DNA of 64,000 nt from the NCBI GenBank assembly GCA_937981555.1, contig CALJOK010000019.1:1-64000 (forward strand), written 5' to 3'. The translations under genes were made by a program, and so were the position numbers. Position 1 is the stretch's first letter, and the number at the start of each line of letters is the position of its first letter. Under the pieces are notes generated by a model that was not told where the DNA came from, did no database searches, and saw nothing but the letters and a program-made list of their open reading frames with translations. The stretch comes from an uncultured Saprospiraceae bacterium (GTDB lineage Bacteria; Bacteroidota; Bacteroidia; Chitinophagales; Saprospiraceae). Shown piece by piece: positions 40,389 to 50,722 of the stretch.

Positions 40389-41084
40389 TTGATGGTTGAT
40401 TTTTTTAGCATTCAGAACAGTACCGAAAATCCAACTTTACTGCTCATTATTTATACCGTTTTATTTTCCTTCTTGCTATCCTCTTTGATTGCGTTTACCT
40501 ATGAAAAAACTTCGCGGGACGTAGCCACTCCAATTTATTTTATTCAAGCAATGGTGTTGTTGTCAATTGTTACGGCAACGGTGATGCAAGCGATAGGTGA
40601 TAGTGTGGCGCGAGGATTAGGAATGTTAGGAGCTTTGGCGGTGATTCGATTTAGAACGACTTTGCGAAATCCGAGAAACATTGTTTTTATGTTTTCTTCT
40701 TTGGCGGTTGGAATTGCTTGCGGCGTTTACGCATTTGTTATAGCAATAGTCGGAACCGTTGGATTTTGTATTACAGCTTTCGCTTTGAGATTAACTCCTT
40801 TTAGTCAAGAAAATAATTTGGTGGGTACGTTACGATTTGAGATGCCAGAAGATGCTGCTAGGTTAAAAGAAATAAGAAAGATTTTAAAAAAATATTCTGA
40901 ACGATTTGCACTGAAACGATATAAAACTTATAGTAATCCTGAAAAAGAAAGTCTGATCGAATACGAGTATAGATTGAAATTAAAAAAAGAGGATGAAGGA
41001 CTTCATTTGGCAAAAATTCTTCGACAAATTCCAGAAGTGAGTTCCGTTCGTTTAGCTTTTGACGATGCTGCGGAAATCATTTAA
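40389..41084 (+). CDS. DUF4956 family membrane protein
   Basis: RGLGMLGALAVIRFRTTLRNPRNIVFMFSSLAVGIACG. Confidence 0.8.
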   Translation: MMVDFFSIQNSTENPTLLLIIYTVLFSFLLSSLIAFTYEKTSRDVATPIYFIQAMVLLSIVTATVMQAIGDSVARGLGMLGALAVIRFRTTLRNPRNIVFMFSSLAVGIACGVYAFVIAIVGTVGFCITAFALRLTPFSQENNLVGTLRFEMPEDAARLKEIRKILKKYSERFALKRYKTYSNPEKESLIEYEYRLKLKKEDEGLHLAKILRQIPEVSSVRLAFDDAAEII

Positions 41085-41104
41085 ACTGATATTAATTACG
41101 GAAA

Positions 41105-42184
41105 ATGAAAAAATTTAATTTAGTATATCTGCTGTTTTTTTTAGTCATTGGTTTGATTTGGCAAATCAATACACGATATGGAAAACATACGGTGATGTTT
41201 TACGGATTTGCAGAAACGAAGGAAACAGAAATTAATTTGGATCATCCTGTAGAGGTTAATCGACTGTTGGTGACGCCTGGTCAAAAAGTAAAAAAAGGAG
41301 AATTATTGGCAGAAGTAACTCACTCTACTTTTGGTTTGAAATTGAATAATATTTCTCACTCGATGGATGAGTTGCGATTGGAAGAAAGTATTTGGAAAGC
41401 AGATATTCGTTCTTCCATCAGTAGATTAGAAGCTCAAAAAGTAGCTAAGGAAAGTGAATTGAATTCTCAAATCCGACAATTGGAAACGGAGATAGAAGTG
41501 AATCGCTCGTTGCTCGAAGGATTAAAAAGTATTGATGTTACTGAAGCAACAGTAGATCCAAGAAAAACAAAAATTGCTAGTTTAAAAGAAGAACTTGAAT
41601 TGGTGGTAAAACCTTTGGAAGTACAAATCGCTAGACTGAACGAAGAATTGAATTCTCCCAATAGTCCAAAACGAATTCAAATTAGAAAATTAAAGGAAGA
41701 CCAAAAATTCTATACCGAGGAAAAAGATGGTCTCTCCATCTATGCTCCGAAGGATGGATTGATTGGAAATATTTATTGCAAGGAAAAAGAAAATATATCC
41801 TCCTTCAATACTTTAATTTCTTTTTATGAAGAAAATCCAACGATGGTGAAAGGTTATGTTCATGAAAATTTAATTCTTGAGGTAGCGGTAGGAGATACGT
41901 TGGAAGCAATTTCTACTCAGCATCCTGAGCATAAGTGCCAAGGAGTGATTACTGGTTTAGGTTCTCGAATTGTTGAAATTCCAGATCGTCTTAGAAAGAA
42001 TCCAGACTTAAAAACTTATGGACGGGAAGTATTAATTTCAATTCCTCCAAGTAACTTTTTTTTACAAAAAGAAAAAGTGATTTTAAATTTGTTGAAAGCA
42101 ACGTCACGACCTGCTAGTATCTTTGATTCCATCTTGGATTCGAGTGAGGAGAAAACCAATAAAGTAATTACAGGAAAAGGATGA
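41105..42184 (+). CDS. HlyD-like periplasmic adaptor / membrane fusion protein
   Basis: N-terminal TM; VNRLLVTPGQKVKKGELLAEV lipoyl-like half; coiled coil; second half IYAPKDGLIGNIYCKEKENI. Confidence 0.8.
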   Translation: MKKFNLVYLLFFLVIGLIWQINTRYGKHTVMFYGFAETKETEINLDHPVEVNRLLVTPGQKVKKGELLAEVTHSTFGLKLNNISHSMDELRLEESIWKADIRSSISRLEAQKVAKESELNSQIRQLETEIEVNRSLLEGLKSIDVTEATVDPRKTKIASLKEELELVVKPLEVQIARLNEELNSPNSPKRIQIRKLKEDQKFYTEEKDGLSIYAPKDGLIGNIYCKEKENISSFNTLISFYEENPTMVKGYVHENLILEVAVGDTLEAISTQHPEHKCQGVITGLGSRIVEIPDRLRKNPDLKTYGREVLISIPPSNFFLQKEKVILNLLKATSRPASIFDSILDSSEEKTNKVITGKG

Positions 42185-43503
42185 TGAGAAAAATTGAATA
42201 TCGAATATTGAACGCTGGCGCGAAGGAATTGCGGATAGAGAAGTTTTTACAATGGAAAATCCGGATACTTTTTAGTGTTGTTTTTCTTTTTGTAAATGTA
42301 GTGTTATTAAATGCACAGAATACACTTTCCTCTTCTGAGATTTTAGCTTCGGCTAAACAACAATATGTTTTGGGACTTCAACAACAGCGAGTTGATTTTT
42401 TAAAAAACTCCGCTCATAAATTACCACTAGTTGATGAAATGGAATTCAGGACGGAGACGAATGATTTCTTATTGAGAGAGCAACAATATGTACTTCGAGG
42501 TAGATTTCACACCAAAGCGCAGCAACGAGCGCATGCAGATTTTCAACAAGCAAAAATAGAATTAAACACGATCGACGAGCAACTCTTGATGCAAGATTTG
42601 TTGCGAGATAGATATGATGCAATTGTTAAGGTTTCTTATTTTGAAAAATTACTTGTTGCGAAAAAAGAACAAAAAATTTTGCTAGAAGATCGAATGACGG
42701 TTTTGAAAAAAAGTGTCAATCTACCTAAGTTTAATATTTTGGATTTGATTGATGCAGAAGATGATTTGCATCTAGCAGATCGTGATATTTTAAGATTAAA
42801 AAATGCCTTGAATTTAGCGCAGCAAAAAATATTTCGATATTCTAATGAGCGAGGATATTTAAAAACAGATGACTTGCAGTTGATTGATATGGAACAACTT
42901 ATGGAAGTTGCCCGATCACTTTCATCAGAACCTTCAACAGCACATGCTACTTTAGTGAAAAGGAATTTGAATATAAATCTAGCGGCGAAAGAGCAAGCAA
43001 TTCGAAGGACACAAGAAGAAAATACGATTGATTATTTTCAAGCTCAAATAGGAGGGACAGACGATAGGGGATTTCGACAAAATTTCTCTTTGGGAATGGG
43101 AATTACGATTCCCGTTCGAAATCGACAACAAAAAAATATCGATGAATTAGAATTTGAAAAAATAGACGAAGGACTGAAATATGAGGAGCTTAAAATTAAA
43201 CTCAAAGAACGCATGACTCAAATTCGATTGGAGATGGAAACGCAATTTGAATTATATCAATTGCTCAATCAACAATTGGAAAATAGCCAAGCGGATGAAG
43301 TCCTCGAACAATATCAAAAAGTCGCTGGTGCATCACCCATCGCGATGTTAAAATTAAAAGGAAGTCAATTCAAAAAAGAGTTGGAACAATTTAGAATTCA
43401 GCAAGATATTTATTTGTTGTATGTGGAATTGTTGGATGCTTCGGGGAAGATGATGGAGTTGCCGTTGCGGAATTATTTGATGGGGAGTTTGGAGGCGTTT
43501 TAA
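42181..43503 (+). CDS. TolC-like outer membrane efflux protein
   Basis: Signal peptide, coiled-coil helices, GMGITIPVRNRQQKNIDELE; overlaps the upstream stop by 4 nt. Confidence 0.7.
   Translation: MMRKIEYRILNAGAKELRIEKFLQWKIRILFSVVFLFVNVVLLNAQNTLSSSEILASAKQQYVLGLQQQRVDFLKNSAHKLPLVDEMEFRTETNDFLLREQQYVLRGRFHTKAQQRAHADFQQAKIELNTIDEQLLMQDLLRDRYDAIVKVSYFEKLLVAKKEQKILLEDRMTVLKKSVNLPKFNILDLIDAEDDLHLADRDILRLKNALNLAQQKIFRYSNERGYLKTDDLQLIDMEQLMEVARSLSSEPSTAHATLVKRNLNINLAAKEQAIRRTQEENTIDYFQAQIGGTDDRGFRQNFSLGMGITIPVRNRQQKNIDELEFEKIDEGLKYEELKIKLKERMTQIRLEMETQFELYQLLNQQLENSQADEVLEQYQKVAGASPIAMLKLKGSQFKKELEQFRIQQDIYLLYVELLDASGKMMELPLRNYLMGSLEAF
42192..42212 (+). repeat. Partial dispersed-repeat copy inside the TolC-like CDS start
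   Basis: attgaatatcgaatattgaac vs attgaatatccaatatcgaac at 8331: 19/21 identical. Confidence 0.55.
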
Positions 43504-43520
43504 ATTAGATTTTTTTTGAC

Positions 43521-43570
43521 AAAAAGAAAGCCCTTCTATATTTTTTAAAATCTAGAAGGGCTTTCTTTTT
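43521..43570. terminator. Bidirectional terminator between convergent genes
   Basis: aaaaagaaagcccttctata...tctagaagggctttcttttt. Confidence 0.85.
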
Positions 43571-43579
43571 AAAAATAAA

Positions 43580-45493
43580 CTATCCCTTAATTTTCTTTTT
43601 TAAATATTTATCTAAAAATATAAGAGCTTTACTATAACCTTCAATCTGATTTTCCTTTTTCACAAAGCCATGTCCTTCATCCTCAAAAAGTACATATTCC
43701 ACCGGAATATTATTCTTTTTGATAGCAGCGACCATCTCATCTGATTCTACTTGAAGTACTCTTGGATCAGTTGCTCCCTGCAAAACCATAACTGGATTTT
43801 TAACTTTATCGCCATGGAAAACTGGAGAAATATCATAAAGTCGAGTACTATCTGCAGTATTCGGATCACCCATTTCTAAGTAGAGCGCCTCTCTAAATGA
43901 TTCCCACCAAGGTGGAATATTTTTTAAAGTACGCAACCAGTTAGTTACTCCAAAAAGATTCACCCCAACTTCAAATTCTTCAGGCGTGTGAGTCATCGCT
44001 CGCATCGTCATAAATCCTCCATAAGATCCTCCGATGATACCAATTTTTTCACCATCTATATAAGGTTGCTGAGCTAACCATCTTTTTCCTTCGATGCAAT
44101 CTTGCAAATCTTTTTCACCATGATTTTGGTCATCCATTTTGAAAAAAGTTTTTCCATAACCGCTACTCCCTCGATTGTTGACGGCTAAAACTGCATAGCC
44201 ATGATTGACTAAATATTGAATAAACGAAGAGTAATTAGCACGCGACTGACCACCTGGTCCACCATGAACCCAAACTAAAGCAGGGACTTTATTTTCTTTG
44301 GTCGCACCTTTTGGTTTATAATAAATCGCTGGAATCTGCACGTCATCAAAAGATTTATATCGAACGATTTCCGCTTCCACTAGATCATTAGGATTAATTT
44401 CAGCGTTGAGTGTTTTGGTCAACTGTTTATGATTTTTAGTTCCAAAGTCATAGAGGTAAAGATTGTTAGTAGATTTAGAACTTCCTGCTGAGAAGATCAT
44501 TTTATCCTCACTTCTAGAAATTCTAACGGAAGAAACATCTCCATTTGGAATATCAGGGAATGATATATTCTGATCAGTTGAAGTGTCTAATATTTTGACC
44601 ACAGTTTTGCCATCTTGATTAATTCCCACGACTCTGTATTTTCCTTTTTTTGAAAAATAAGCATAGGAAATATCCCAATCTTCTTCCATGACTTTTTCTC
44701 TTTTGGCAGTTTCAATATCGTATCTCATTAAGTATTGAAATTCACTTCCATCATTGGTCAGATAATAAAAGGACTTGCTATCCACACTAAAATCAGCAGA
44801 ACTATTTCCAGATAAGTTTTCATTTATTTTTATTTTTTTATTGGTTTTAGTGTTCAATAAAAACAAATCGACATCATTGGTATTAATTACTTTTGTTACA
44901 GCGATGTATTGTTTGTCATTTGACATTCCATTGAAATCAAACCCTTCCGTATTTTCATAAAGGAGTTTTGAATCAAAATTTTCAGCGTCCATTTCATAAA
45001 CATCCATGTATTTTTTATCCCTTTTATTAGAACCATAAAAGAAACTTTTTAAATCGTCACTCCATCCATAAAACCCAGCTTTGGCTCCTTCGTCTGGAGT
45101 CAATTCTTTAGTTGAACCATCTTCATTTTGGAGGAAAATATGATCAATCTCATCGCCTCCATTATCAGCGGTATAGATCATTCGATTATCATTCGGAAAA
45201 AGAGAAGACGCCCAAACAGATTCATCTTTTGATTCAGTTATTGGTTTGCGTTCACCTGATTCTAAATTAATTAGATAGGCATTATAAATTCCAGATTCAT
45301 TACTTCCCACCAGAATTTCTTTTTCATCATGAGAAAAAGACCTAGCGTAAATATTAGTGTTACTTAAAAACTGTTCAATGGAATATTGTTGATGAGTGGT
45401 GGCAACTGGATCTGAAGAATCATTTTTAGTTTCAGATTGTTTGCACGTAAAAAATAAGAAAGAAAAGGATAAAAAAAATAATAGATTTTTCAT
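43580..45493 (-). CDS. S9 family peptidase, lipoprotein signal
   Basis: GIIGGSYGGFMTMRA; ATDPRV; DEGHGF; N-term LFFTCKQS. Confidence 0.9.
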   Translation of the reverse strand: MKNLLFFLSFSFLFFTCKQSETKNDSSDPVATTHQQYSIEQFLSNTNIYARSFSHDEKEILVGSNESGIYNAYLINLESGERKPITESKDESVWASSLFPNDNRMIYTADNGGDEIDHIFLQNEDGSTKELTPDEGAKAGFYGWSDDLKSFFYGSNKRDKKYMDVYEMDAENFDSKLLYENTEGFDFNGMSNDKQYIAVTKVINTNDVDLFLLNTKTNKKIKINENLSGNSSADFSVDSKSFYYLTNDGSEFQYLMRYDIETAKREKVMEEDWDISYAYFSKKGKYRVVGINQDGKTVVKILDTSTDQNISFPDIPNGDVSSVRISRSEDKMIFSAGSSKSTNNLYLYDFGTKNHKQLTKTLNAEINPNDLVEAEIVRYKSFDDVQIPAIYYKPKGATKENKVPALVWVHGGPGGQSRANYSSFIQYLVNHGYAVLAVNNRGSSGYGKTFFKMDDQNHGEKDLQDCIEGKRWLAQQPYIDGEKIGIIGGSYGGFMTMRAMTHTPEEFEVGVNLFGVTNWLRTLKNIPPWWESFREALYLEMGDPNTADSTRLYDISPVFHGDKVKNPVMVLQGATDPRVLQVESDEMVAAIKKNNIPVEYVLFEDEGHGFVKKENQIEGYSKALIFLDKYLKKKIKG

Positions 45494-45577
45494 TGATGGA
45501 GGTTTTGATTAAAAAATAATTTGGAGTATAGATTCTCTAAAAGTAGTAAAATATCTTTGAACCTAATGACAAATAAA

Positions 45578-45612
45578 AAACTCGATCGATGCATTTTGCC
45601 TCGATCGAGTTT
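45578..45612. terminator. Terminator-like hairpin
   Basis: aaactcgatcga...tcgatcgagttt. Confidence 0.65.
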
Positions 45613-45703
45613 TATTTTAACCTTAAAAATAGGCATAAAAAAAACCCAGCAAATCAATGATTTACCGGGTTGTGGCTTCGTAATATTATTACGAAGTTGC
45701 CTC

Positions 45704-48247
45704 CTATTTCCTAGTTCTAATATCTTCCAAATACCGTTCCAATTCTATCTCGTCATATATTAAAACTTCTCTGGCTTTACTTCCTACACTTGGTCCCACA
45801 ATCCCTAAAGCCTCCAATTGGTCCATAATTCGACCAGCTCGATTATATCCTAATTTTAGTCTTCTTTGTATCATTGAAGTGGAGCCATGTTGATTTGACA
45901 CAATCAATCTGGCAGCATCTTCGAAGTTATCATCTAAGTCTTTAGTATTGACTGCACCTGGTTTCGAACTGTCATCATCGTCTCCATGAAATTCAGGTAA
46001 GAAAAATGGTTCTACATAGCCTCTTTGTGAACTAATAAAATCAATTACTTTTTCCACCTCAGGCGTATCCACAAATGCACATTGCAATCGAACTAAATCA
46101 CTTCCATACGATAACAACATATCTCCACGACCAATCAATCGATCTGCACCACCTGTATCCAAAATAGTTCTTGAATCTACTCTTGCCGTTACTTTAAAGG
46201 CAATTCGTGCAGGGAAATTCGCTTTGATTACCCCCGTAATAATATTTACAGAAGGTCGCTGAGTTGCAATAATTAAGTGAATCCCAACCGCCCGTGACAA
46301 TTGTGCTAAACGTCCAATCGGCAGCTCTACTTCTTTTCCCGCAGTCATAATTAAATCGGCAAACTCATCCACCACCAAAATAATGAAAGGCATAAATTTA
46401 TGTCCTTTATTCGGATTCAATCTACGCGAAATAAATTTTTCATTATACTCTCGAATATTTCTCGCATGTGCTTTTTTCAATAAATCATATCGAGTGTCCA
46501 TCTCAATCATCAAGGAGTTCAAAGTATGAACTACTTTGGTTACATCGGTAACAATCGGTTCATCCAATCCTGGTAAGTAAGCCAAGAAATGATTTTCAAT
46601 TTTACTGTATGGAAAAAGCTCTACTTTCTTCGGATCAATCAAAACAAGTTTAACTTGAGATGGATGTTTCTTATAAAGTATTGACATCAAAATAACATTA
46701 ATACCAACAGACTTACCTTGACCCGTTGCACCTGCAATCAAAAGGTGAGGCATCTTCGCTAAGTCGGCAACGAATACTTCATTCTGAATTGTTTTCCCCA
46801 ATGCAATTGGCAAGTCCATTTTGGCTCGCTTATATTTATCTGATTGCAATAATTCTTTGAGCGAAACGATTTGTGTTTTCTTATTGGCTACCTCAATACC
46901 AATTGTTCCTTTTCCTGGAATCGGAGCAATAATCCGAATCCCCATAGCAGAAAGACTCAAGGCAATATCATCTTCCAAGTTTTTAATTTTGGAAATCCGA
47001 ACACCTGGCGCAGGGACAATTTCATAAAGCGTAACGGTTGGACCGATAGTCGCTTTTATTTTTACAATCTCGATTTTGTAGTTCAACAAAGTCTCGATAA
47101 TCTGATCTTTATTTTGTTCTAACTCTTGACGATCTATTTCAAAATTATCAGCATTATAATCTTCTAACAATGAAGTTATGGGATGCTCGTAGTGAGATAA
47201 ATCTAAGGTTGGATCGTAAGGTTCGGTATGCAACTTATTATCCGTTTGGATTTCCAAAGTGGTTTCTGCATAGTCCGAAGTCAAAGTAGTTGCAGATTCA
47301 CTTGTTGTTGGTTCATCTTCGCTAGGAACGAATGGAGTAGGAGCAGAGATTTCCATTTCTGCTTCACCTGAACGAAGCGTCTGAGGTTTCTCTCTTTTCT
47401 TTTTTTCCAACTCAAGAGCGAGTTGACCTTTTTTTACTTCTGGAGTTTTGTCGGCAGGAGCCGCACTTCCAGTTTCACCAGTTGATATTTCAAGGTCAGT
47501 AGAAACGTCTGCAGATTTATCAGTTGCACTTGAACTTCTAGGAAGTAATCCACCGGAGGTAGAAGTTTCTCTTTTGGAAGCAACTCGTGGGCGACGTGTT
47601 TTCTTTTTCCCCAAAAAATTACCGCTAAACAAATCTTCAAAAAAGAAGCGAATATCTGAAATTACTTTTTCAAAAGTTAACTCATTAAAGTTTGGATTAT
47701 TGGCCCAGATAAAAGCGGTGAAACCGGTGAATACAAGTAACGCAATTAATCCAACCGTTCCGATAAATTTCAATAACCAAGTCGTCGTCGCTTTTCCAAA
47801 AGCTCCACCATAAGGAAAGCTAGAAGATTGAAAAATGAAGTGAGATAGAATTGATAGAAACAACAGCAAGATGAATCCATTCCAGAACATCGATACATTT
47901 TCACTAAATGGTCTTTCTCGAATAGTGTTGAGTCCTAATTTTCCAAAAACAAAAACAAATATAAATGCAGGCAAACCAAAGCCCCAGTAAAAAAACATAT
48001 TAGAAACAATTGCACCTAATCGACCTAGCCAATTTGCCGCACCAATTTCTCCTTCATAGAGAAAACCCCACGAGTGTTCTAGGACTAAAGATTGATCAGT
48101 TTGCCAAGTAAACAAATAGGAAGTAAATGCAATAAAAAGATATAAAGCAATGAATATAGAGAACAGGCCGAGTAGCTTGTAAATTCGTTCGTCCTTAAAT
48201 TTTGGAAAAGAAATATTTAGTTGTCCCTTACTTTTTTTTCTGGCCAT
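45704..48247 (-). CDS. ftsK: FtsK/SpoIIIE family DNA translocase
   Basis: N-terminal TM segments; LLIAGATGQGKSVGIN Walker A; LVVDEFADLI Walker B; C-terminal winged helix. Confidence 0.93.
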   Translation of the reverse strand: MARKKSKGQLNISFPKFKDERIYKLLGLFSIFIALYLFIAFTSYLFTWQTDQSLVLEHSWGFLYEGEIGAANWLGRLGAIVSNMFFYWGFGLPAFIFVFVFGKLGLNTIRERPFSENVSMFWNGFILLLFLSILSHFIFQSSSFPYGGAFGKATTTWLLKFIGTVGLIALLVFTGFTAFIWANNPNFNELTFEKVISDIRFFFEDLFSGNFLGKKKTRRPRVASKRETSTSGGLLPRSSSATDKSADVSTDLEISTGETGSAAPADKTPEVKKGQLALELEKKKREKPQTLRSGEAEMEISAPTPFVPSEDEPTTSESATTLTSDYAETTLEIQTDNKLHTEPYDPTLDLSHYEHPITSLLEDYNADNFEIDRQELEQNKDQIIETLLNYKIEIVKIKATIGPTVTLYEIVPAPGVRISKIKNLEDDIALSLSAMGIRIIAPIPGKGTIGIEVANKKTQIVSLKELLQSDKYKRAKMDLPIALGKTIQNEVFVADLAKMPHLLIAGATGQGKSVGINVILMSILYKKHPSQVKLVLIDPKKVELFPYSKIENHFLAYLPGLDEPIVTDVTKVVHTLNSLMIEMDTRYDLLKKAHARNIREYNEKFISRRLNPNKGHKFMPFIILVVDEFADLIMTAGKEVELPIGRLAQLSRAVGIHLIIATQRPSVNIITGVIKANFPARIAFKVTARVDSRTILDTGGADRLIGRGDMLLSYGSDLVRLQCAFVDTPEVEKVIDFISSQRGYVEPFFLPEFHGDDDDSSKPGAVNTKDLDDNFEDAARLIVSNQHGSTSMIQRRLKLGYNRAGRIMDQLEALGIVGPSVGSKAREVLIYDEIELERYLEDIRTRK

Positions 48248-48438
48248 TATATATGTAATATTAGTGTTTCCCTTTTTTATTAATTTGTAGTTGACCTCAG
48301 ATTCTTACAGTTTGCAAAAATATGGATAAAAATGTGGAATACCGAATGAAAAGGAATGGATTATCGACGATTTAGTTGAAGGTTTTAGACGAACTTATTT
48401 ATTTCTTTTTTTACTTTTGGAAAAATAGAAAACGACTT

Positions 48439-48696
48439 ATGAAATTATCAGTTGAAATAAGCATGTATCCTTTGGATAAAAACTTTGGAGAGCACATTTT
48501 AAATTTTATCAAAAGAATAAAATCTCATCCGAATATTTCATCCAGAACAAACAGTATGAGCACTCAGGTTTTTGGAGAATATGATGTGGTGATGTCGGTT
48601 TTGCAAAAAGAGATGAAACCAATTTTTGCAGATGAAATCAAAACGGTGATGGTGATGAAGTTTATTAACGCAGATTTAGATTATAACTTTGAATAA
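48439..48696 (+). CDS. YkoF/MTH1187-like thiamine-binding family protein
   Basis: MKLSVEISMYPLDKNFGEHILNFIKRI; start at 48439 preferred. Confidence 0.6.
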   Translation: MKLSVEISMYPLDKNFGEHILNFIKRIKSHPNISSRTNSMSTQVFGEYDVVMSVLQKEMKPIFADEIKTVMVMKFINADLDYNFE

Positions 48697-49247
48697 TGAA
48701 AATACTAAATATCGTTTTTGGAATTCTTTTCTTGGGGACAATGTATTATGTGGTTTATTTAGGAAATCTTGAGATTGTTTTGGCAGAAAAAACGAATCCT
48801 GCATTTAATTATTTGACTTTTGAAATGGCGCCAGATCGAGATTTCTCCAAAGCACTTTTTACTTCGATTCATGAAAATGGAATGACGGCAACTGCTCAAG
48901 AAACCTTGGATGAAGATGTTTGGTTTATTCTTTTTTATGTGAGTTCAACAGTCTTGGGCTGGATTCTTTTGTTGAAGAAATTTAATGTGAATAAAAATTG
49001 GTTGTTTATTTTGATAGCGATTTTAGGAGTAGCTGCTGGGATTTGTGATACAATTGAAAATGGACACTTAGCCAGTTTGTTGACTGATTGGGAAGGTGCA
49101 GCGAGTAACGGTTCTGTAGAAAAGGCATCCTTGTTTGCTAAAATAAAATTTGCGATAATTACTCCTTTAGCTTTGGGAGGATTGTTGGGGTGGATTTATT
49201 TTTTCGGAAAAAAGGGAATTGGATTTTTTAAGAAACAGAAAGTATAA
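48696..49247 (+). CDS. Hypothetical membrane protein
   Basis: Four hydrophobic segments; start overlaps the previous stop. Confidence 0.65.
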   Translation: MKILNIVFGILFLGTMYYVVYLGNLEIVLAEKTNPAFNYLTFEMAPDRDFSKALFTSIHENGMTATAQETLDEDVWFILFYVSSTVLGWILLLKKFNVNKNWLFILIAILGVAAGICDTIENGHLASLLTDWEGAASNGSVEKASLFAKIKFAIITPLALGGLLGWIYFFGKKGIGFFKKQKV

Positions 49248-49255
49248 CAATGTAT

Positions 49256-50161
49256 TTACGGGTTTCTCATTTCCCATAAGATTCCCTCTTTCATCGCATA
49301 AGCAGAAACTAATATTTTTTTGATATCTACTTTTTTGAGAATAAAATCAATAAGGATTAAAGCCACTACGATCATGTCTGCACGAGTGAGCGGAATGCTT
49401 TCTTCAGCACGCCGTTCGTCCATATTCATCTTTAATATTTTTTGATAAATTGGATGAAAATTTTCCACGTTAATAGTTGCACTTAATGTTGTTTTTTGAG
49501 CGTTGGGGAGTACTTTTTCCAGAACATCAAAAGTGCCTGATGCACCGATCAGGCAAGTAGTTTTATGATTTTTTAAAACGTCAAAAAGTGGTTTTAAAAT
49601 TTGTTCGAGATGGTTATGGAGTGAATCAATTTCCTGTATCGAAATCGGTTCTTCTTGATGAAAATTATTGTACAAAACTGCTACTCCAATTGGAAAACTC
49701 TCCGCCCAAAAAACTTCATTTTTATCAGCGATGATAAATTCCACACTTCCTCCGCCGATGTCCATAATCAATCCTTTCTCATTACCTAATTCGACAGCTT
49801 GAGTGACTCCAAGGTGAATCAATCTAGCTTCTTCAGATCCTGAAATTAATTGAATAGAAAAACCACTTTCTGTTTTGGCATCGATGATAAATTCTTTGCC
49901 ATTGCTAGCGGTGCGAAGTGCTGCAGTTCCAAAAGCCTTAATGTTTTTGACTTGATGATCGAGAAGGATTTTTTGAAAATGGGAAAGTGCCTGAAGTCCA
50001 CGGAGGTATGCTTTTTCTCCAACTTTTCCAATCCCATCTTCCGCAAGTTTTACAAAAATTCGTTCTCGAAAAAGTTCAATCGTTTCTCCTTCTTCATTGG
50101 TCTCTACGATGAGTAAATGAAAAGTATTCGTCCCTAAATCAATAACACCATATCGGTTCAT
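49256..50161 (-). CDS. Ppx/GppA phosphatase family protein
   Basis: GVIDLGTNTFHLLI; LIMDIGGGSVEFII. Confidence 0.9.
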   Translation of the reverse strand: MNRYGVIDLGTNTFHLLIVETNEEGETIELFRERIFVKLAEDGIGKVGEKAYLRGLQALSHFQKILLDHQVKNIKAFGTAALRTASNGKEFIIDAKTESGFSIQLISGSEEARLIHLGVTQAVELGNEKGLIMDIGGGSVEFIIADKNEVFWAESFPIGVAVLYNNFHQEEPISIQEIDSLHNHLEQILKPLFDVLKNHKTTCLIGASGTFDVLEKVLPNAQKTTLSATINVENFHPIYQKILKMNMDERRAEESIPLTRADMIVVALILIDFILKKVDIKKILVSAYAMKEGILWEMRNP

Positions 50162-50178
50162 AGAGAATTTTTAAAGCG

Positions 50179-50694
50179 TTATTGTTGAGGAGCTTGTTGG
50201 AGTTGCGCCAATAAACCGTTAAAAAACTGAACACCAGAAGGTGTCATGAAGTTAGCATATTTGGGTTGGTTGTTTTCCAAAAAAACAAAGTAGTTACATC
50301 CTTTAGAATAATAAATTAAACCTTCCAATGCGACGTTTCCATCTTTATAATAAATCATACGACCAAACGGAGGACAGTTGGCATCGACCAATGCAACCTC
50401 CTGAGCAATTTGACCAAGCGAATGACGTAAATCATTAGGTTCTTGACGACTAATGGTGAAGGGTAAATTATCAAAACTATAATCTACATAATCACATTTG
50501 TCATATAATGCTTTGATCGTTTCAAAAGGAATGCTAGGGTACAAAGCTTTGCCATTGGATTTCATTTTTGTTTCTACTGCGGGAGGTTGAGAAGTCGTTT
50601 CTGTATGCGTTTTTGGAGCAGTAGGTTTTTCTGTATTGTTACAAGAAAAAGCAAAAAGTGCGAAGCATAAAATAGTGAAAGATCGAAGTATCAT
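50179..50694 (-). CDS. Hypothetical lipoprotein
   Basis: Lipobox ALFAFSCNN. Confidence 0.65.
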   Translation of the reverse strand: MILRSFTILCFALFAFSCNNTEKPTAPKTHTETTSQPPAVETKMKSNGKALYPSIPFETIKALYDKCDYVDYSFDNLPFTISRQEPNDLRHSLGQIAQEVALVDANCPPFGRMIYYKDGNVALEGLIYYSKGCNYFVFLENNQPKYANFMTPSGVQFFNGLLAQLQQAPQQ

Positions 50695-50722
50695 GTTTTT
50701 ATAATTATTGTTTTTGAAAAAA

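Noticed and set aside
47448-47813. 121-aa plus-strand ORF
   Set aside because: Antisense to the ftsK linker region; low-complexity.
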